This document shows positions 6,861-15,817 of a stretch of DNA of 26,475 bases, piece by piece (position 1 is the first letter of the stretch; each line of letters starts with the position of its first letter). The position numbers and the translations under genes were made by a program. A model generated the notes under the pieces. That model saw only the letters and a program-made list of their open reading frames with translations, ran no database searches and was not told the origin of the DNA. The stretch is from assembly GCA_037443205.1 (NCBI GenBank), contig JBBIOU010000035.1, positions 1-26,475 on the forward strand, read 5' to 3'. The stretch comes from JBBIOU01 sp037443205. Its GTDB lineage: Bacteria > Bacteroidota > Bacteroidia > Flavobacteriales_D > UBA2798.

Positions 6861-8771
6861 ATGCACAAAGCCAAGATACACGATATATTATTGAAACACT
6901 GGGGTTATAGTACATTCAGGCCTTTACAGGAAGATATTATAGTAAGTGTATTGAATGGCAATGATACCCTGGCATTATTACCTACCGGTGGAGGCAAGTC
7001 AATTTGTTTTCAGGTACCTGCTTTGGCTTCAGATGGTATGTGTTTGGTTATTTCTCCATTAATTGCCTTGATGAAAGATCAGGTTCTTAATCTGCATAAA
7101 AAAAATATACAAGCTGCGGCTATTGTATCGGGTATGCATATCAAAGAAATTGATTATACATTAGATAATGCTGTATATGGCCGATATAAATTTTTATATG
7201 TATCACCCGAAAGATTGCTCAATGAGTTGTTTATAGAGCGATTTAATAGAATGCAAATTAATTTAATTGCTGTTGACGAAGCTCATTGTATTTCGCAATG
7301 GGGTTACGATTTCAGACCACCTTATTTAAAAATAGCCGAGCTGCGCAAACATAAACCCGAAGTACCTGTTTTGGCTCTTACGGCTACGGCTACCCAAGAG
7401 GTTGTAGCAGATATTCAGAATAAACTGGCCTTTAAAAAAAACAATGTATTTAAAAAAAGTTTTGAGCGCAAAAATTTATCATACATCGTACAAAAAGAAG
7501 AAAATAAATTAAAACGTCTGCTTATAATATGCAATAAATTAAAAGGCAGCGGTGTAATTTATGTTCGTAACCGAAAGCGCACACAAGAAGTAGCAGACTT
7601 TTTAATCAGAAATAATATACGGGCAGATTTTTATCATGCCGGATTAGAAATGTTGCAAAGAGAAAAAAAGCAATTTAACTGGATTAATAACCAAACCCGT
7701 GTAATCGTTTCGACCAATGCTTTTGGCATGGGTATAGACAAGCCTGATGTGCGTTTTGTAATACACCTTGATTTACCCGACAGCCCCGAAGCTTATTTTC
7801 AGGAAGCAGGAAGAGCCGGCAGAGATGAAAAAAATGCCTATGCGATATTGCTATGGAATTATTCGGATGTAATTGATTTAAAAAAGAATTTTGAAAATCA
7901 ATTCCCCGAAAAAGAAATCATTAAAAAAACTTACATAGCCTTGTGCAATTACTTTCAAATAGCTGTAAATGCGGGTACAGGAGTAACTTTTAATTTTAAT
8001 CTTAACGATTTTTGCAAACGATTTAACCTCAATGCGTCCATTACCTTTAATGCGCTCAAAATACTTGAATTGGCCGAATATATTGCCCTGTCTGAGGCTT
8101 ATCACAACCCCTCTAAAATAAAAATTACGGTAGATAATTTAACATTATACGATTATCAGTTGCGCAATCCCAAGTTTGATAAATTTATTAAAGTATTATT
8201 GCGTTCTTACGGTGGTATATTTGACAACTATGTCATCATTAAAGAAGAAGATATTGCCTTACGTATGGAATTAAGCTTAAGCGATACAATAAATTCCTTA
8301 AATTATTTAGACAGAATAAATATTATCAGTTACATTCCCAGAAACGACAACCCGCAGGTTACACTGTTATCACCCCGCGTTAGCGAAAGTTCATTTTATC
8401 TGGCCAATGAAGTTTATGAAACAAGAAAAAAACGGGCAGAGAACAGAATAAATACCATGATAAATTATGCTGAGCAAGCCGTTTGCAGAAGTAATTTCTT
8501 ATTGAATTATTTTGGCGAAAAAACAGATATGCGCTGCGGGGTGTGCGATTATTGCCTGAAAATGAATAAAACCGGATTAAGTAATATTGATTATCAAAAC
8601 ATCGCAAACGATATTTGCAATGTGTTAAAACAAAATGCTTTATCTTTAAAAGATTTGCTTCCGCTTTTGCAACAACATAAAGAAGAGAAAGTAATTAAAG
8701 TAATACAATGGATGCTCGACAACGAAGAATTAAAATATAACTCACAACAACAATTAATTATTAACCATTGA
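6861..8771 (+). CDS. recQ: ATP-dependent DNA helicase, RecQ family
   Basis: A 636-residue 3'-5' superfamily 2 helicase involved in recombination and replication-fork repair. Visible motifs are FRPLQ (19-23), Walker A TGGGKS (42-47), DEAH (139-142), TATAT after the DEAH box, STNAFGMGIDKPDVRFVIH, and QEAGRAGRDE (motif VI with arginine finger). The RecQ zinc-binding site is complete (Cys542, Cys559, Cys562, Cys565), followed by a winged-helix/RQC-like region. No convincing HRDC domain is seen at the C-terminus, so this is the shorter type common in Bacteroidota, which often carry several RecQ paralogues. The first ATG is used, shortly before the conserved HWGYSTFRPLQ. Its TGA overlaps the TTG start of yidD. 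Confidence 0.95.
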   Translation: MHKAKIHDILLKHWGYSTFRPLQEDIIVSVLNGNDTLALLPTGGGKSICFQVPALASDGMCLVISPLIALMKDQVLNLHKKNIQAAAIVSGMHIKEIDYTLDNAVYGRYKFLYVSPERLLNELFIERFNRMQINLIAVDEAHCISQWGYDFRPPYLKIAELRKHKPEVPVLALTATATQEVVADIQNKLAFKKNNVFKKSFERKNLSYIVQKEENKLKRLLIICNKLKGSGVIYVRNRKRTQEVADFLIRNNIRADFYHAGLEMLQREKKQFNWINNQTRVIVSTNAFGMGIDKPDVRFVIHLDLPDSPEAYFQEAGRAGRDEKNAYAILLWNYSDVIDLKKNFENQFPEKEIIKKTYIALCNYFQIAVNAGTGVTFNFNLNDFCKRFNLNASITFNALKILELAEYIALSEAYHNPSKIKITVDNLTLYDYQLRNPKFDKFIKVLLRSYGGIFDNYVIIKEEDIALRMELSLSDTINSLNYLDRINIISYIPRNDNPQVTLLSPRVSESSFYLANEVYETRKKRAENRINTMINYAEQAVCRSNFLLNYFGEKTDMRCGVCDYCLKMNKTGLSNIDYQNIANDICNVLKQNALSLKDLLPLLQQHKEEKVIKVIQWMLDNEELKYNSQQQLIINH

Positions 8772-9010
8772 GTAAATTAAATCAAATTATTATTTTTTTG
8801 GCATTAATTCCGGTAAAGTTTTATCAGCTTACCATTTCACCGCTTACCGGGCCTACCTGCAGGCACACTCCTACCTGTTCGCAGTACACCATCGAAGCTA
8901 TTAAAGAATGGGGAGTGATTAAAGGTTGGATAATGGGCATAAAGCGCATTATGCGTTGTCATCCCTGGGGTACGCACGGATATGACCCTGTACCTAAAAA
9001 AAAAAAATAA
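8768..9010 (+). CDS. yidD: Membrane protein insertion efficiency factor YidD
   Basis: An 80-residue protein with the full YidD signature: a hydrophobic amphipathic N-terminus (IIIFLALIPVKFYQLTISPL), CRHTPTCSQYTIEAI, then GIKRIMRCHPWGTHGYDPVP. YidD acts at the inner face of the cytoplasmic membrane and assists YidC-dependent insertion. The start is a TTG whose last two bases are the first two of the recQ TGA stop (TTGA, 8768-8771). No ATG lies in frame before the conserved region, so translation probably depends on termination of recQ. The usual rnpA-yidD-yidC context is absent; pairing with recQ suggests simple cotranscription. Confidence 0.93.
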   Translation: MSKLNQIIIFLALIPVKFYQLTISPLTGPTCRHTPTCSQYTIEAIKEWGVIKGWIMGIKRIMRCHPWGTHGYDPVPKKKK

Positions 9011-9021
9011 TTAGGTTACTT

Positions 9022-9222
9022 TTATAATTTACATGTATTTAAACCAATTAACCTGTACAATGGACAAAATCCTACAATAGCAGTTAACAAAAATACAACT
9101 GATATTATTAAAGATAATAAACCCAGGGTACCTTCAAGTAATCCTGTAAAATAAAAAGTTAACATAATCAATGCAGATACAATCCTTACAATTTTATCAA
9201 TTTGACCAACATTTTTTTTCAT
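9022..9222 (-). CDS. Small two-helix membrane protein, DUF2892/YgaP-like
   Basis: A 66-residue protein. The N-terminal MKKNVGQIDKIVRIVSALIML is the typical opening of the DUF2892 family (transmembrane part of YgaP). Two hydrophobic segments span about residues 13-29 and 33-50, followed by the family's conserved GFCPLYRLIGLNT at the C-terminus. The role of stand-alone DUF2892 proteins is not well established. It is convergent with yidD with only 11 bases between stop codons. No rhodanese domain is attached. Confidence 0.85.
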   Translation of the reverse strand: MKKNVGQIDKIVRIVSALIMLTFYFTGLLEGTLGLLSLIISVVFLLTAIVGFCPLYRLIGLNTCKL

Positions 9223-9707
9223 ATAATTTTAGTATTATAATTACAAACTAATAATTTTCTGACAAACAAATTTATTAAGTTAATTATTGATTTTATAAAC
9301 TCTTTGTTTGTATTCAAAATTATATCAATACATATAGTTAAAAACTTTTTTAAATCAATTATAAAAATGATTTCTGTCAGCAATTGTATGACTACAATAG
9401 GTAAAACCATATCCCAAATTTATCAACAAGAGGTGTAATATGAACCGAACTATTTGATTTAGTTGATTTAACCCCGATTTTATGATTGCTTTATTGCAAT
9501 CTATCAGAAGAGTTACGGGCATTTTTCAATTAGGCATTTTATAATGCGTAATTTAGGTTTATGAAATCGGTTTTATATCAAAAATTAAATCCAAATTAAG
9601 CTATTGAAAAAACTTAATAATTTATTTATAAATACTCCCAAATTCCTTCAGATTGTTTATGCAAAATATCGTCTAAAATGCATATAAACATTCGGCTAAA
9701 TGTTATA
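9223..9707. other. AT-rich intergenic region, no gene seen
   Basis: 485 bases of AT-rich sequence upstream of the DUF2892 gene and downstream of the ABC permease gene (both minus). A 63-codon minus-strand frame at 9219-9410 gives an unstructured hydrophobic peptide with no family resemblance and no good start; I do not call it. A weak inverted repeat AACATT/AATGTT near 9690-9705 lies just after the permease stop on the minus strand, without a clear T-run. Confidence 0.5.
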
Positions 9708-11036
9708 TTAATACCTAATCCATTTAAACAACTCTTTATAGGTAACTTTTTTACCATACATTAAAATTCCTGTGCGGTATATTTTAGCGGCCAGCCAGGT
9801 GCAGCATAAAAACCCTGCAATAAGTAAACTCATTGACAATAACAATTCCCACAACGGAGCGCTACCCATGGCTACTCTTACCATCATTACCACAGGCGAG
9901 GTTAGCGGAAATAACGAAGTCCAAAACACCGTACTGCTTTCGGGATTTTCTATGGATAACTGGGCTACAATAAAAGCAAAAATCAAGGGTATGGTAACCG
10001 GCCACATAAACTGTTGGGTATCGGTTTCGTTATCTACTGCCGAGCCAATAGCAGCAAACAGAGCCGCATACATTAAATAACCAAATATAAAATAAAACAA
10101 AAACAAGCCTATCATCAAATACCAATTAATGCGGTTAAAAATCAGATCAAACACTTCGTTGCTGCTGTTATTCATCATTTGTGGCATATCGGCTGCCTGT
10201 ATGTTTTTAGCTACTTGTAATTCTTGTGCTTGCACAGCTGCATCATACATATCATTAAATATAAAAGTTGAAGCTAACATTACTAATATCACGGTAAATA
10301 CCACCCAAATTAAAAATTGGGTTAATCCTACCATGGCTATCCCGATAATTTTTCCTGTCATCAGTTCAAAAGGTTTTACAGACGAGATAATTACTTCAAC
10401 TATGCGGCTTGTTTTTTCTTCAATTACCCCGCGCATCACCTGCAGTCCAAACAATAAGATAAACATATAAATAGCAAACGCAAATAAAAATCCTATCACC
10501 GTGCTTTGTCTTTTATCTTTTCCTGATTCTTTGTTTTCAACATCGGTAACATTTAATTCAACCGGCTTTTTGATATTTGGATATACTTCCTGAATAAATT
10601 TTTTTAATTCGGCTGTGGTGTCTTGTTTCATCAAACGGTAGCTTTCCATAATATGATTAAGCTCGCTGTTAATGTAATTTTGTACCGACAAAGGAGGCAG
10701 TTTTTTGTAACTTAGCTCGGCCTTGTTATTTTCAATTATTTTATCGTTGATGCGTAATATCAGGTCGTAATCGCTTTTAATAAAATCTTCATCACTAATG
10801 GCTTTATCGGTATAGCTAAACAGGGTTTTATCATTATCTTTAAAAAGTTTATCGGTTAGTCCTATTCCGTCAACTACCAATACTTTTTGCAGGGTAGTGT
10901 TTCCTACCGAAAGCCAAATAGCAAGAACCAAAAACCCGGCTAATAATATAGGTGCCAGTAAAGTCATTATGATAAACGATTTTTTACGTACGCGCGTAAA
11001 ATATTCGCGGCCAATAATTAAACTTATCTTACTCAT
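9708..11036 (-). CDS. ABC-2 type exporter, permease subunit (NatB-like)
   Basis: A 442-residue integral membrane protein. It has an N-terminal cytoplasmic stretch (SKISLIIGREYFTRVRKKSFI), a first membrane helix at about 22-45, a large extracytoplasmic domain (about 46-180), then at least five helices. Between them is the ABC-2 signature GVIEEKTSRIVEVIISSVKPFELMTGKI, matching the NatB/ABC2_membrane_3 type. Its ATG overlaps the end of the ATPase gene by eight bases, so the two form one operon. The family moves Na+, drugs or lipidated substrates outward; the sequence does not fix the substrate, so no gene symbol is given. Confidence 0.88.
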   Translation of the reverse strand: MSKISLIIGREYFTRVRKKSFIIMTLLAPILLAGFLVLAIWLSVGNTTLQKVLVVDGIGLTDKLFKDNDKTLFSYTDKAISDEDFIKSDYDLILRINDKIIENNKAELSYKKLPPLSVQNYINSELNHIMESYRLMKQDTTAELKKFIQEVYPNIKKPVELNVTDVENKESGKDKRQSTVIGFLFAFAIYMFILLFGLQVMRGVIEEKTSRIVEVIISSVKPFELMTGKIIGIAMVGLTQFLIWVVFTVILVMLASTFIFNDMYDAAVQAQELQVAKNIQAADMPQMMNNSSNEVFDLIFNRINWYLMIGLFLFYFIFGYLMYAALFAAIGSAVDNETDTQQFMWPVTIPLIFAFIVAQLSIENPESSTVFWTSLFPLTSPVVMMVRVAMGSAPLWELLLSMSLLIAGFLCCTWLAAKIYRTGILMYGKKVTYKELFKWIRY

Positions 11037-11964
11037 TACTTACAGTATTTTGTTGTTGAACAGTTTGTATAAATATATCGCTCATGGAGGGAGTAATTTC
11101 TCTTACCGAAATTATTTCAACATGAGGTATAAGCGATTGTAAAAGATTATTCAATGTATTGTTATTTAAGAGTTTAATACGGCATTTAAAATGATTATTT
11201 TCGATTATCTCTTTATCAATCAGTTCAAAGCCTGCCCACAATGCATTGGCAAAGGCAATCATATTGCCATGAAATTCTACTTCGTACAGATAGCTTCTGA
11301 ATTGCTTTTTTATATCGCGAACGTTGCCGTCTAATATTTTTTTAGAATTATTTATCAGCGCAATATAATCACACATATCTTCAACGGTTGACATGTTGTG
11401 TGTTGAAAATATAACGGTAGCGCCTTCATTGCGCAATCTCAAAATTTCTTTTTTAATCAGTTCTGCATTAATCGGATCAAAACCACTAAAAGGCTCGTCT
11501 AATATCAACAGTTTAGGCTGGTGTATAACGGTGGTAACAAACTGCACTTTTTGCGCCATTCCCTTGCTCAATTCTTCTACTTTTTTATTCCACCAGGCCG
11601 TCATTTCCATCCTTTCAAACCATTCGCGCAGTTTTTTTAAGGCTTCTTTTTTACTCATTCCTTTTAATCGCGCTAAGTAAAGCGCTTGCTCGCCCACCTT
11701 CATTTTTTTATACAGTCCTCTTTCTTCGGGTAAATAACCTATTTCGGCAACATGTTCAGGAGATAATTTTACTCCTCTGAAATAAACTTTGCCTTCATCG
11801 GGTGCCGTTATCTGATTGATTATACGTATAAGTGATGTTTTGCCCGCTCCATTTGGACCCAACAACCCAAAAACCGATTGCTCTGATACACTGATGCTGA
11901 CATTATCAAGTGCAGTATGCCCGGCATATCTTTTAACTATGTTGTCGGTTTTAAGTATTTCCAT
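11029..11964 (-). CDS. ABC transporter ATP-binding subunit (NatA-like)
   Basis: A 311-residue ATPase that powers the downstream permease. Walker A GPNGAGKT is at 36-43, a Q-loop-like segment near IGYLPEERGLYKKM at 75-89, signature LSKGMAQ at 132-138, Walker B LLILDEP at 152-158 and the H-loop histidine in STHN at 189. About 85 residues follow the nucleotide-binding domain, as in other ABC-2 exporters with a C-terminal accessory domain (DUF4162-like). It is first in the two-gene operon, and the ATG is the first in the conserved frame. A -7-like box lies about 33 bases upstream. Confidence 0.93.
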   Translation of the reverse strand: MEILKTDNIVKRYAGHTALDNVSISVSEQSVFGLLGPNGAGKTSLIRIINQITAPDEGKVYFRGVKLSPEHVAEIGYLPEERGLYKKMKVGEQALYLARLKGMSKKEALKKLREWFERMEMTAWWNKKVEELSKGMAQKVQFVTTVIHQPKLLILDEPFSGFDPINAELIKKEILRLRNEGATVIFSTHNMSTVEDMCDYIALINNSKKILDGNVRDIKKQFRSYLYEVEFHGNMIAFANALWAGFELIDKEIIENNHFKCRIKLLNNNTLNNLLQSLIPHVEIISVREITPSMSDIFIQTVQQQNTVSNE

Positions 11965-11996
11965 GCAATATATATTTAATTGGATAAATGTACCCG

Positions 11997-12004
11997 CAAA
12001 AATA
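11997..12004 (-). promoter_or_regulatory. Candidate -7 box of the ABC exporter operon
   Basis: On the minus strand this reads TATTTTTG, an exact TAnnTTTG match. No TTG is found at the usual -33 spacing, so it is tentative. Confidence 0.35.
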
Positions 12005-12055
12005 ATGGGTTAATTCTAATCTATAAACACATATTTTCATAGAAGTAAACAATAT

Positions 12056-12191
12056 AAACCCAAATTCAGCATTAGAAATTTGAAAAAGTTCAAATTTTCC
12101 GCCAGAGGCGGACTGAGTGTGTTGAATGTCGTGTGGGATTTGGGTTATCCGCCATCAGGCGAACATTACGTATACTAATGCGTAATGTGGG
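12056..12191 (-). repeat. Dispersed three-hairpin repeat, copy 1
   Basis: Read on the minus strand, this matches 22384-22517 over nearly its whole length and 15716-15812 over its first part. In element orientation it has three inverted repeats: TTACGCATTAGTATACGTAA-type, CGCC/GGCG around TGAT, and TCCGCC/GGCGGA around TCT. It ends in an A/T-rich inverted repeat (AAATTTGAA/TTCAAATTT) and AATGCTGAATTTGGG. It has no coding capacity and lies between the divergent ABC operon and the FG-GAP gene. Confidence 0.8.
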
Positions 12192-12304
12192 ATAAACTAA
12201 TGCAAATTAAACAATATACCTTGCTCAGTAATGTAATTTAACTTATTCTGCATTACGCATACAAATACTTAATGCGGAATGAACATTACCTATGGCTAAG
12301 TTTT

Positions 12305-12337
12305 TTGTATATTAAACATATAATTTAATTATATTTG
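12305..12337 (+). promoter_or_regulatory. Bacteroidota-type promoter of the FG-GAP gene
   Basis: TTG at 12305-12307 and TATATTTG at 12330-12337 (exact TAnnTTTG) are 22 bases apart. The ATG lies 30 bases downstream. Confidence 0.55.
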
Positions 12338-12367
12338 ATTAACCAAAAAATATTACATTAATTAACT

Positions 12368-14638
12368 ATGCGCAGAAAATTGTTTAATACTCTTCTATTT
12401 ATCACCACATACAACTTTGCATTTGCACAAACTAATTATTTTTTTTCCAGAAACGACTCGGTAGCTGTATATCATGGTATAGACTCCTTAACTTTAGCCT
12501 GGGCAGGCGGTATTAACAGTGTACAGGTTTCTAATATAGATTTGAATTTTGACGGCACACAAGACCTGTTTATATTTGACCGAACAGGCAATAAAGTACT
12601 TACTTTTTTGCACAGCGGTCAACCCAACAGCGCTACATATAAGTATGCACCCCAATACGAGATATACTTTCCTAAAATGGAATACTGGACACTGTTAAGA
12701 GATTACAACTGCGATGGCTATCCCGATATTTTTACTTCTACTCCCGGAGGGATAAAAGTGTACAAAAACACATCTACCCCTGGAAATATCAGTTTTCAAC
12801 TGGTAACACCCAATTTTATTTATTCTTATCAAATCAGTAACTATGTCAATTTATATGTGAGTTCGGTTGATATTCCTTCTATTTCTGATATTGACGGGGA
12901 TGGAGATTTAGATATTTTAACTTACGGAGTATTAGGCACACAGGTAGAGTATCATAAAAATCTTTCGATTGAGAGTGGCTATGGCTGCGATAGCTTAAAA
13001 TACATACTTAAAAACAATTGCTGGGGGCAATATGCCGAAGACGCTTTTAATTGCACCCTCTATCTTAATCAAACCTGCTCTAACAGCGGTATTGGCGGAG
13101 GCGCAGAGTTAGCGCCTTATGATGCTGATACCCTAATTATTATGCCGGATGACGAAGCAAGATGGTACAGACACTCCGGCTCCTGTTTATGTGCATTTGA
13201 TTATGACGGAGACAATGTTGCCGATTTATTGGATGCTGATGTAAGTTGTGTAGAATTGCGCTATTTACACAATGGCGGTAGCGCACCTAATACCAATAGT
13301 GCCATGGATTTAATTGACTCATTTTTTCCGTCAAATACTACGGCAGCCCATGTAGATGTTTTTCCCTGTGCTTTTCAGGCGGATGTTAACAATGACGGCC
13401 ATCGCGATTTACTTGTTTCGCCCCAATTAGTGGGTAGTTCTGAAAACCGGGCAAGTTTACTCTATTACCGCAACAATAATTTCGACAGCATACCGGTATA
13501 TCAACACATACAACAGGATTTTTTACAACAACAAATGATAGAAAAAGGAGAAGGCGCTGTTCCCGTATTAGCCGATTACGATGGAGACGGCTTACTTGAC
13601 CTGTTTGTGGCAAATTACGGCTCATGGGTTCCTACTTCGCAAACCTTAGAATCTAAACTTGCGCTATATAAAAACACCGGTACGGCCAACAAACCGCGTT
13701 TTCAACTTGTAAGCGACAATTTTGGCAACCTTAATCTTATCATTAATAAACTTGGGTTATATCCAAGCTTTGGCGATTTAGATGCTGATGGTGATATTGA
13801 CATGATATTGGGAAATGCAGATGGCACCTTAAGTTATTTTAGAAACATTGCAGGAGCAGGAAACCCCGCCTCATTTCAGTTAATAAACCCGGTTGTGCAA
13901 GACGACCAAAATCAAACCATTGACGTTGGACAAGATGCTGCTCCGTTTCTGATAGATTTAGATCGTGACGGCAAACTTGATTTGGTAATCGGAACACGCA
14001 GCGGTAAATTATCTTATTACAAAAATATAGGCACCACTACCCTACACAGTTTTAAACTCATCACTAATAACCTGGGAAATGTTGATGTAACGGCTTATCA
14101 GGACATTAACGGATACAGTATACCCTGGATAATAGATTCTGCCGGTAGTTACCAGCTTTTCATAGGCTCCAAATCGGGATACATTCATCATTATAATAAT
14201 TTAGATAACAACCTTAGCGGTACATTTACACTGGTAGATTCTACCCTATTTGAAATACCCACCGGCATCCGAACCGCTCCTGCCCTTGCCGATTTGAATA
14301 ATGACGGCAAAACAGACCTGATTGCAGGTAACTACAGAGGCGGTATTACTTACTTCTCGGGCAGCGATAATAACGTGGGAATAACAGAAATAATTACAAA
14401 AAATATTTTTCAAATATATCCCAACCCTGCAACTGATGTTATTTATTTACGCAGCCATACATATTTTAATTCTGCTAACTTACTATTAACCGATATTTAC
14501 GGACGATTCATAAAATCATCACACATAAATACAAATGTTTATACTTTGGATATTAGTCAACAACCCGCAGGAATATATTTTATTACCATAGAAACAATCA
14601 AGGGTATAGAAACTCATAAAATTGCTATTTACCGTTAG
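12368..14638 (+). CDS. Secreted FG-GAP/VCBS repeat protein with T9SS type A sorting domain
   Basis: A 756-residue secreted protein. Residues 1-20 form a Sec signal peptide ending AFA. The body holds repeated calcium-loop FG-GAP/VCBS motifs: NLDFNGTQD-like near 60, DIDGDGDLDILTYG, DYDGDNVADLLD, DVNNDGHRDLLVS, DYDGDGLLDLFVANYG, DLDADGDIDMILGNADG, DLDRDGKLDLVIGTRSG and DLNNDGKTDLIAGNYRG, as in integrin-like beta-propellers. The last ~75 residues (IYPNPATDVIYLR ... DISQQPAGIYFITIETIKG) are a type A C-terminal sorting domain, which directs export through the type IX system and attachment to the cell surface. Several Cys in the middle (about 210-290) suggest disulfides. Adhesion or polymer binding is plausible; no catalytic domain is visible. 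It is monocistronic as far as can be seen. Confidence 0.92.
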   Translation: MRRKLFNTLLFITTYNFAFAQTNYFFSRNDSVAVYHGIDSLTLAWAGGINSVQVSNIDLNFDGTQDLFIFDRTGNKVLTFLHSGQPNSATYKYAPQYEIYFPKMEYWTLLRDYNCDGYPDIFTSTPGGIKVYKNTSTPGNISFQLVTPNFIYSYQISNYVNLYVSSVDIPSISDIDGDGDLDILTYGVLGTQVEYHKNLSIESGYGCDSLKYILKNNCWGQYAEDAFNCTLYLNQTCSNSGIGGGAELAPYDADTLIIMPDDEARWYRHSGSCLCAFDYDGDNVADLLDADVSCVELRYLHNGGSAPNTNSAMDLIDSFFPSNTTAAHVDVFPCAFQADVNNDGHRDLLVSPQLVGSSENRASLLYYRNNNFDSIPVYQHIQQDFLQQQMIEKGEGAVPVLADYDGDGLLDLFVANYGSWVPTSQTLESKLALYKNTGTANKPRFQLVSDNFGNLNLIINKLGLYPSFGDLDADGDIDMILGNADGTLSYFRNIAGAGNPASFQLINPVVQDDQNQTIDVGQDAAPFLIDLDRDGKLDLVIGTRSGKLSYYKNIGTTTLHSFKLITNNLGNVDVTAYQDINGYSIPWIIDSAGSYQLFIGSKSGYIHHYNNLDNNLSGTFTLVDSTLFEIPTGIRTAPALADLNNDGKTDLIAGNYRGGITYFSGSDNNVGITEIITKNIFQIYPNPATDVIYLRSHTYFNSANLLLTDIYGRFIKSSHINTNVYTLDISQQPAGIYFITIETIKGIETHKIAIYR

Positions 14639-14639
14639 G

Positions 14640-14668
14640 TTGTTATCTGTAAAGTTTTTCTATCTTAG
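14640..14668 (+). promoter_or_regulatory. Candidate promoter of the lipoprotein hydrolase gene
   Basis: TTG at 14640-14642, 18 bases of spacer, then TATCTTAG at 14661-14668 (one mismatch to TAnnTTTG). The ATG is at 14690. Confidence 0.5.
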
Positions 14669-14689
14669 CACAAAAAATAATATAAAAAC

Positions 14690-15511
14690 ATGAGGACAAT
14701 CTATTCACTTTTGATATATACATCAATATCCATTATTTATGCATGCTCGGAAAAACAGCCGGTTAAAGAAGTAATTATCGAAAGAGACACCGTGATAGTT
14801 ACTGAAACACCCCCGCGTGATTCATTTATGGTTTATGGACACATAGAATTTCCCTCAAAAGATGGTTTACTCATAACCGCCAACAGCTACGAATATAACG
14901 TTCCCAACGAACCCTACATCATACTTTGCCACCAGGCCGGTTATAGCCGTGGCGAATACAGAGAAACCGCAAAAGAACTCAATACTTTAGGCTATAATTG
15001 CCTGGCGATTGACCTGCGTTCGGGCAAAGAGTGTAATAAAATGATTAATGAAACTGCCGCCAGAGCTACCGATAATAAACTACCTGCTAATTATGCAGAT
15101 GCAGAACAAGATATTCTGGCAGCCATAGATTATGTACATGCAAAAACCGGCAAAAACGTAATTTTATTAGGCAGTTCCTACTCTGCTTCGCTGGTTTTAA
15201 AAATAGCAACAGAAAATGATAAAGTAAGCGCAGCTATTGCCTTTAGCCCGGGCGAATACATCCCCGGAACAAACATTGCGCAAAACATATCCGATTTAAA
15301 TAAACCGGTTTTCATCACCTCTTCCAAAAAAGAAGCAAAAGAAGTATCTGATTTTATTAAAAATGTAAAGTCAACCATCAAAGAACACTTTATACCTGCC
15401 GGGCAAGGCGAACATGGTTCTAAGGCGCTTTGGACAACTACCCCCAACCATGCCGAATATTGGGATGCTTTAAAAGCTTTCTTAAATAAAATTAACCCAA
15501 AAATTCATTAG
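14690..15511 (+). CDS. Lipoprotein with alpha/beta-hydrolase fold
   Basis: A 273-residue protein with a lipobox IYAC (lipidated Cys19) and then an alpha/beta-hydrolase core: PYIILCHQAGYSRGEY (strand and oxyanion-loop type HQAG, 75-90), GYNCLAIDLRSG (101-112), and a nucleophile elbow VILLGSSYSAS with probable Ser163. His242 in GQGEHGSKAL fits the catalytic histidine. The elbow reads GSSYS rather than the usual GxSxG, and the loop after PVFITSS where the acid should stand (about 207-215) lacks an obvious Asp, so the triad is not certain. The overall form resembles dienelactone-hydrolase-like esterases. The substrate is unknown; lipidation places it at the envelope. Confidence 0.8.
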   Translation: MRTIYSLLIYTSISIIYACSEKQPVKEVIIERDTVIVTETPPRDSFMVYGHIEFPSKDGLLITANSYEYNVPNEPYIILCHQAGYSRGEYRETAKELNTLGYNCLAIDLRSGKECNKMINETAARATDNKLPANYADAEQDILAAIDYVHAKTGKNVILLGSSYSASLVLKIATENDKVSAAIAFSPGEYIPGTNIAQNISDLNKPVFITSSKKEAKEVSDFIKNVKSTIKEHFIPAGQGEHGSKALWTTTPNHAEYWDALKAFLNKINPKIH

Positions 15512-15817
15512 ACTTTTTCCAGGCAAAAAGGATGTCTAAGATTTTGCAAGAAATTTCTTAGCATATTTTCTTTTTTTTGTGTGTAAGAAATTTTAACAAA
15601 ACCTAAGAACTGGGACAAACCAAATATTACTCACATAACTACACGCTTGCATTAGCCTAAGGAAAATTCGCTGGCTAATAACAATTTTGGGATTAATAAA
15701 AATAAAGAGGTTTAATCCCACCTTACGCATTAGCATGCGTAAAGTTCGCCTGATGGCGGATAACCCAAATCCCACACGACACCCAACACACTCAGTATTA
15801 GAAATTTGGGTTAATAG
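15512..15817. other. Intergenic region with repeat copy 2
   Basis: No gene was found between the convergent hydrolase and tsaB genes. It contains the palindrome AAGAAATTTCTT (15548-15559), a partly matching AAGAAATTTTAA sequence about 35 bases later, and dispersed repeat copy 2. No clear intrinsic terminator is seen for either gene. A 60-codon minus-strand frame here is made largely of repeat sequence and is not a gene. Confidence 0.6.
15716..15812 (+). repeat. Dispersed three-hairpin repeat, copy 2 (internally deleted)
   Basis: It matches copies 1 and 3 from TCCCAC(C/A)TTACGCATTAG through the CGCC/GGCG hairpin to ACACACTCAG. It then jumps to TATTAGAAATTTGGGTT, lacking the TCCGCC/GGCGGA hairpin and the adjoining A/T inverted repeat present in the other copies. 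Orientation is as copy 3. Confidence 0.8.

Larger units (their letters stand above)
11965..12367. other. Intergenic region between ABC operon and FG-GAP gene
   Basis: No gene was found. It holds the ABC -7 box, dispersed repeat copy 1, an imperfect inverted repeat CATTACGCAT/ATGCGGAATG (12251-12260 and 12272-12281) related in sequence to the first hairpin of the repeat, and the FG-GAP promoter. Confidence 0.6.

Noticed and set aside
9219..9410. 63-codon minus frame upstream of the DUF2892 gene
   Set aside because: Extremely AT-rich, no ATG start and no family resemblance.
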